This document shows, piece after piece, positions 6,497-8,221 of a stretch of 8,221 nucleotides of DNA. Under the pieces are notes generated by a model. The model saw nothing but the letters and a program-made list of their open reading frames with translations. It was not told where the DNA came from and searched no databases. The first letter of the stretch is position 1; each line of letters opens with the position of its first letter. The position numbers and the translations under genes were made by a program. Source of the stretch: Deltaproteobacteria bacterium (GTDB lineage: Bacteria; Myxococcota; XYA12-FULL-58-9; JAUUZB01); contig JAUUZB010000116.1 of the NCBI GenBank assembly GCA_030590185.1, positions 1-8,221 of the forward strand, given 5' to 3'.

Positions 6497-6518
6497 GGGG
6501 CGCCCTCGCGGACGCCCC
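6497..6518 (-). other. GC-rich hairpin with GNRA-type loop just after aprA
   Basis: The minus-strand RNA would fold into a 9-bp stem (GGGGCGUCC with GGGCGCCCC) closed by a GCGA tetraloop of the stable GNRA class. One pair is G-U on the minus strand but would be an A-C mismatch on the plus strand, which fits a minus-strand transcript. It starts 13 nt after the aprA stop and has no T-tract behind it. I infer a 3'-end stabilising or processing hairpin rather than a terminator. This was folded by eye only. Confidence 0.6.
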
Positions 6519-6531
6519 TCTGACGGAGATC

Positions 6532-8221
6532 CTAGGCGAAGAGGTACTTCATCCCCACCTTCTTCGCATCCCACTCGTCCTTCGTCGCGTTGTAGCTGAC
6601 GTTGACGAAGCAGAGCCAATCCTTGTCCATCTTCGGCTTGTCGGTCCGGAAGTAATATCCGGGCCAACGAGTCTCGTCACGGAACAACATGGCACGCACG
6701 TGGGCCTCCGCCTGGAACATGCGGTGGGTGTTCTCCCAGGCCCGCATGAGCTGGGGGAGGTCGGCGGCGCCGAGCAGAGCCGAGTCCTCTTTGAGCAGCT
6801 TGAGCAGCTCGAGGGCACGATTCAGGTTGACCTCGGAGGTCATGAACTGCGCCGTGACGCCGCCCGCGTACTCGTCCATGAGCTTTTGCAGCCGCATCAT
6901 GAACATCTTGGGCACGATGTAGCCAGGATTGATGTCCTCTTGCGTGGACTTGTCCTGGGCCTCTGCATACGTGATCAGGGGCTTGAAGATCGCTTCCTTC
7001 ATCTTCTCGATGGTGGCCGCGTCGACGTTGCCGTGAGCTGGCTTGTCCTGCACCAGGTAACGCACCATGGACTTGCCGGTGATGCGCCCCTCGGCGTGGG
7101 AGCCCGAGGAGAACTTATGGGAGGAGGCGCCAGAGGCGTCGCCCGCCGCGAACAAGCTCGTGGTCGTGGTGAGCTGGTCGTGGCCCCAGAAATACTCGGG
7201 GGGAGCCAGGTCCTTGGGACCGGAGACCCAAGCACCGGAGGCGCCGGAGTGGGAGCCGATGAAGTACGGCTCGGCAGCGGCGATCTCGGAGGGTTTCTCC
7301 TCCGGGAAGACGTCGTTCGCGGCCCACAGCAGAGCCTGCGAAATCGTCATGTCCAGGAAGTCTTCCCAGGCCTCAGCCTCGAGCTCCTTGCGCTTCTTTT
7401 TGTAGGCCTTGGGATCGTCCTTGTACTCTTCGGCGATGGCTTGCATCGCCAAGTCCGTACGCATGTAGATCGGGCCCTTGCCTTCCATGACGTCGAGCAG
7501 CATCAGGTAGTTACGCAGGTTGGCCGGAACGGGCTTCACCTTGCCGTAGGGCTGCCAGTTGTCGAGCTCGGGACGACGGGTCTGCATGTAGACTTCGCCA
7601 TCGGCGTTCTCTGCACGGGCCTTGAACAGCAGGAACCACGCACCGACGGGGCCGTAGGCGTCCTTGAAGCGGACCGGGATGAACCGAACCTCTTGGCAGG
7701 TCATCTCAGCGCCAGCCACGATGGTGAAGTACGCGGAGGCACCGCTGTTGAACGGCGGGTACCAAGCGCGACCAGCACCCTCGCCAGAGGAGCGGGGCTT
7801 GAACACGCCAACGGCGCCGCCCATGGCGGCGAGGGTGGCGCGGGCCTTGAACACGTAGAACTTGTTTTCGCGGATGGAGAAGCCCACCGCGCCGATGCAG
7901 CGGTCACCGTCCATCAACGGACCGGTGATGAAAACGCGCTCATAGATGTTGTCGGTGCCGAGGGCGTTCTTGGCCGCCTCAGCTACGATGATCTTGTAGG
8001 ACTCACCGTTGATCATCAGCTGCCATCGACCCTCGTGGACGTACTTGCCTTCTTTGTCCGTCCAGATCGGGAGGCCCCACTTCTCGAACAGATGCACACT
8101 GCTGTCGACGTGGCGCGCGATGTTGGCAACGAGGTCCTCGCGGGTAACGCCCATGAGATCGTTGCGCACGTAGTCGCAATAATCCTTCATGGTGTTGTTG
8201 CCGCTGGGGAAGTCCACATAC
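6532..8221 (-). CDS. aprA: Adenylylsulfate (APS) reductase alpha subunit, N-terminus beyond window
   Basis: This is the FAD-containing catalytic subunit of cytoplasmic dissimilatory APS reductase, which interconverts APS and sulfite plus AMP. The frame is open to the right edge, and the first visible codons (Tyr-Val-Asp-Phe-Pro-Ser-Gly) are internal, so the GTG at 8217 is not a start. About 563 residues are visible; roughly 90-100 N-terminal residues, including the dinucleotide-binding glycine motif, are missing. Family signatures seen include YCDYVRNDLMG, HVDSSVHLFEKWGLPIW, a GEGAGRAWYPPFNSGA segment, EVRFIPVRFKDAYGPVGAWF, GSHSGASGAWVSGP and the flavin-proximal FAAGDASGASSHKF. The Arg in PVRF and the His in GSHSG (visible residues about 184 and 324) probably correspond to the active-site Arg and His known from the Archaeoglobus enzyme; that assignment is by recall. 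The C-terminus (KKVGMKYLFA, then TAG) looks complete. AprB is expected just upstream, outside the window. A double hairpin follows the stop. Confidence 0.97.
   Translation of the reverse strand, partial: YVDFPSGNNTMKDYCDYVRNDLMGVTREDLVANIARHVDSSVHLFEKWGLPIWTDKEGKYVHEGRWQLMINGESYKIIVAEAAKNALGTDNIYERVFITGPLMDGDRCIGAVGFSIRENKFYVFKARATLAAMGGAVGVFKPRSSGEGAGRAWYPPFNSGASAYFTIVAGAEMTCQEVRFIPVRFKDAYGPVGAWFLLFKARAENADGEVYMQTRRPELDNWQPYGKVKPVPANLRNYLMLLDVMEGKGPIYMRTDLAMQAIAEEYKDDPKAYKKKRKELEAEAWEDFLDMTISQALLWAANDVFPEEKPSEIAAAEPYFIGSHSGASGAWVSGPKDLAPPEYFWGHDQLTTTTSLFAAGDASGASSHKFSSGSHAEGRITGKSMVRYLVQDKPAHGNVDAATIEKMKEAIFKPLITYAEAQDKSTQEDINPGYIVPKMFMMRLQKLMDEYAGGVTAQFMTSEVNLNRALELLKLLKEDSALLGAADLPQLMRAWENTHRMFQAEAHVRAMLFRDETRWPGYYFRTDKPKMDKDWLCFVNVSYNATKDEWDAKKVGMKYLFA

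Overview
The window is an 8.2 kb, GC-rich bacterial fragment in which every supported gene lies on the minus strand. It carries the dissimilatory adenylylsulfate (APS) reductase / Qmo electron-transfer locus. Such loci occur in sulfur-oxidising bacteria (reverse pathway) and in sulfate reducers. Gene order and GC content make a proteobacterial sulfur oxidiser my preferred guess, but the reaction direction cannot be read from these genes alone.

Layout in transcription order (right to left): aprA, missing its N-terminus at the right edge (8221-6532); a 152-nt gap holding two hairpins, the second a good intrinsic terminator or attenuator; a 101-aa protein with an Ogr/Delta-type C2C2 zinc finger (6379-6074); a YkgJ-family cysteine-cluster protein (6057-5518) that ends at an amber codon; a 75-aa frame (5463-5236) in the same reading frame, which looks like the severed C-terminus of that protein; qmoA (5239-3995), qmoB (3995-1752) and qmoC (1747-581), tightly coupled; and a GTG-started exported protein (570 to the left edge, incomplete).

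How they fit together: AprA (with AprB, presumably just beyond the right edge) interconverts APS and sulfite plus AMP in the cytoplasm. QmoA and QmoB are HdrA-like flavin/iron-sulfur proteins. QmoC is an HdrC-like iron-sulfur domain fused to a six-helix cytochrome b-type membrane anchor. Together they link AprBA to the quinone pool. The two cysteine-rich proteins between aprA and qmoA are not core pathway enzymes; their position suggests an accessory, assembly or regulatory role, which is inference.

Most worth a second look: the in-frame TAG splitting the YkgJ-like gene, the zinc-finger/YkgJ insertion between aprA and qmoA, the double hairpin after aprA, and a 36-nt perfect repeat shared by qmoA and qmoB. 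I see no CRISPR array, tRNA, rRNA or mobile element. No gene-free stretch exceeds 300 nt.
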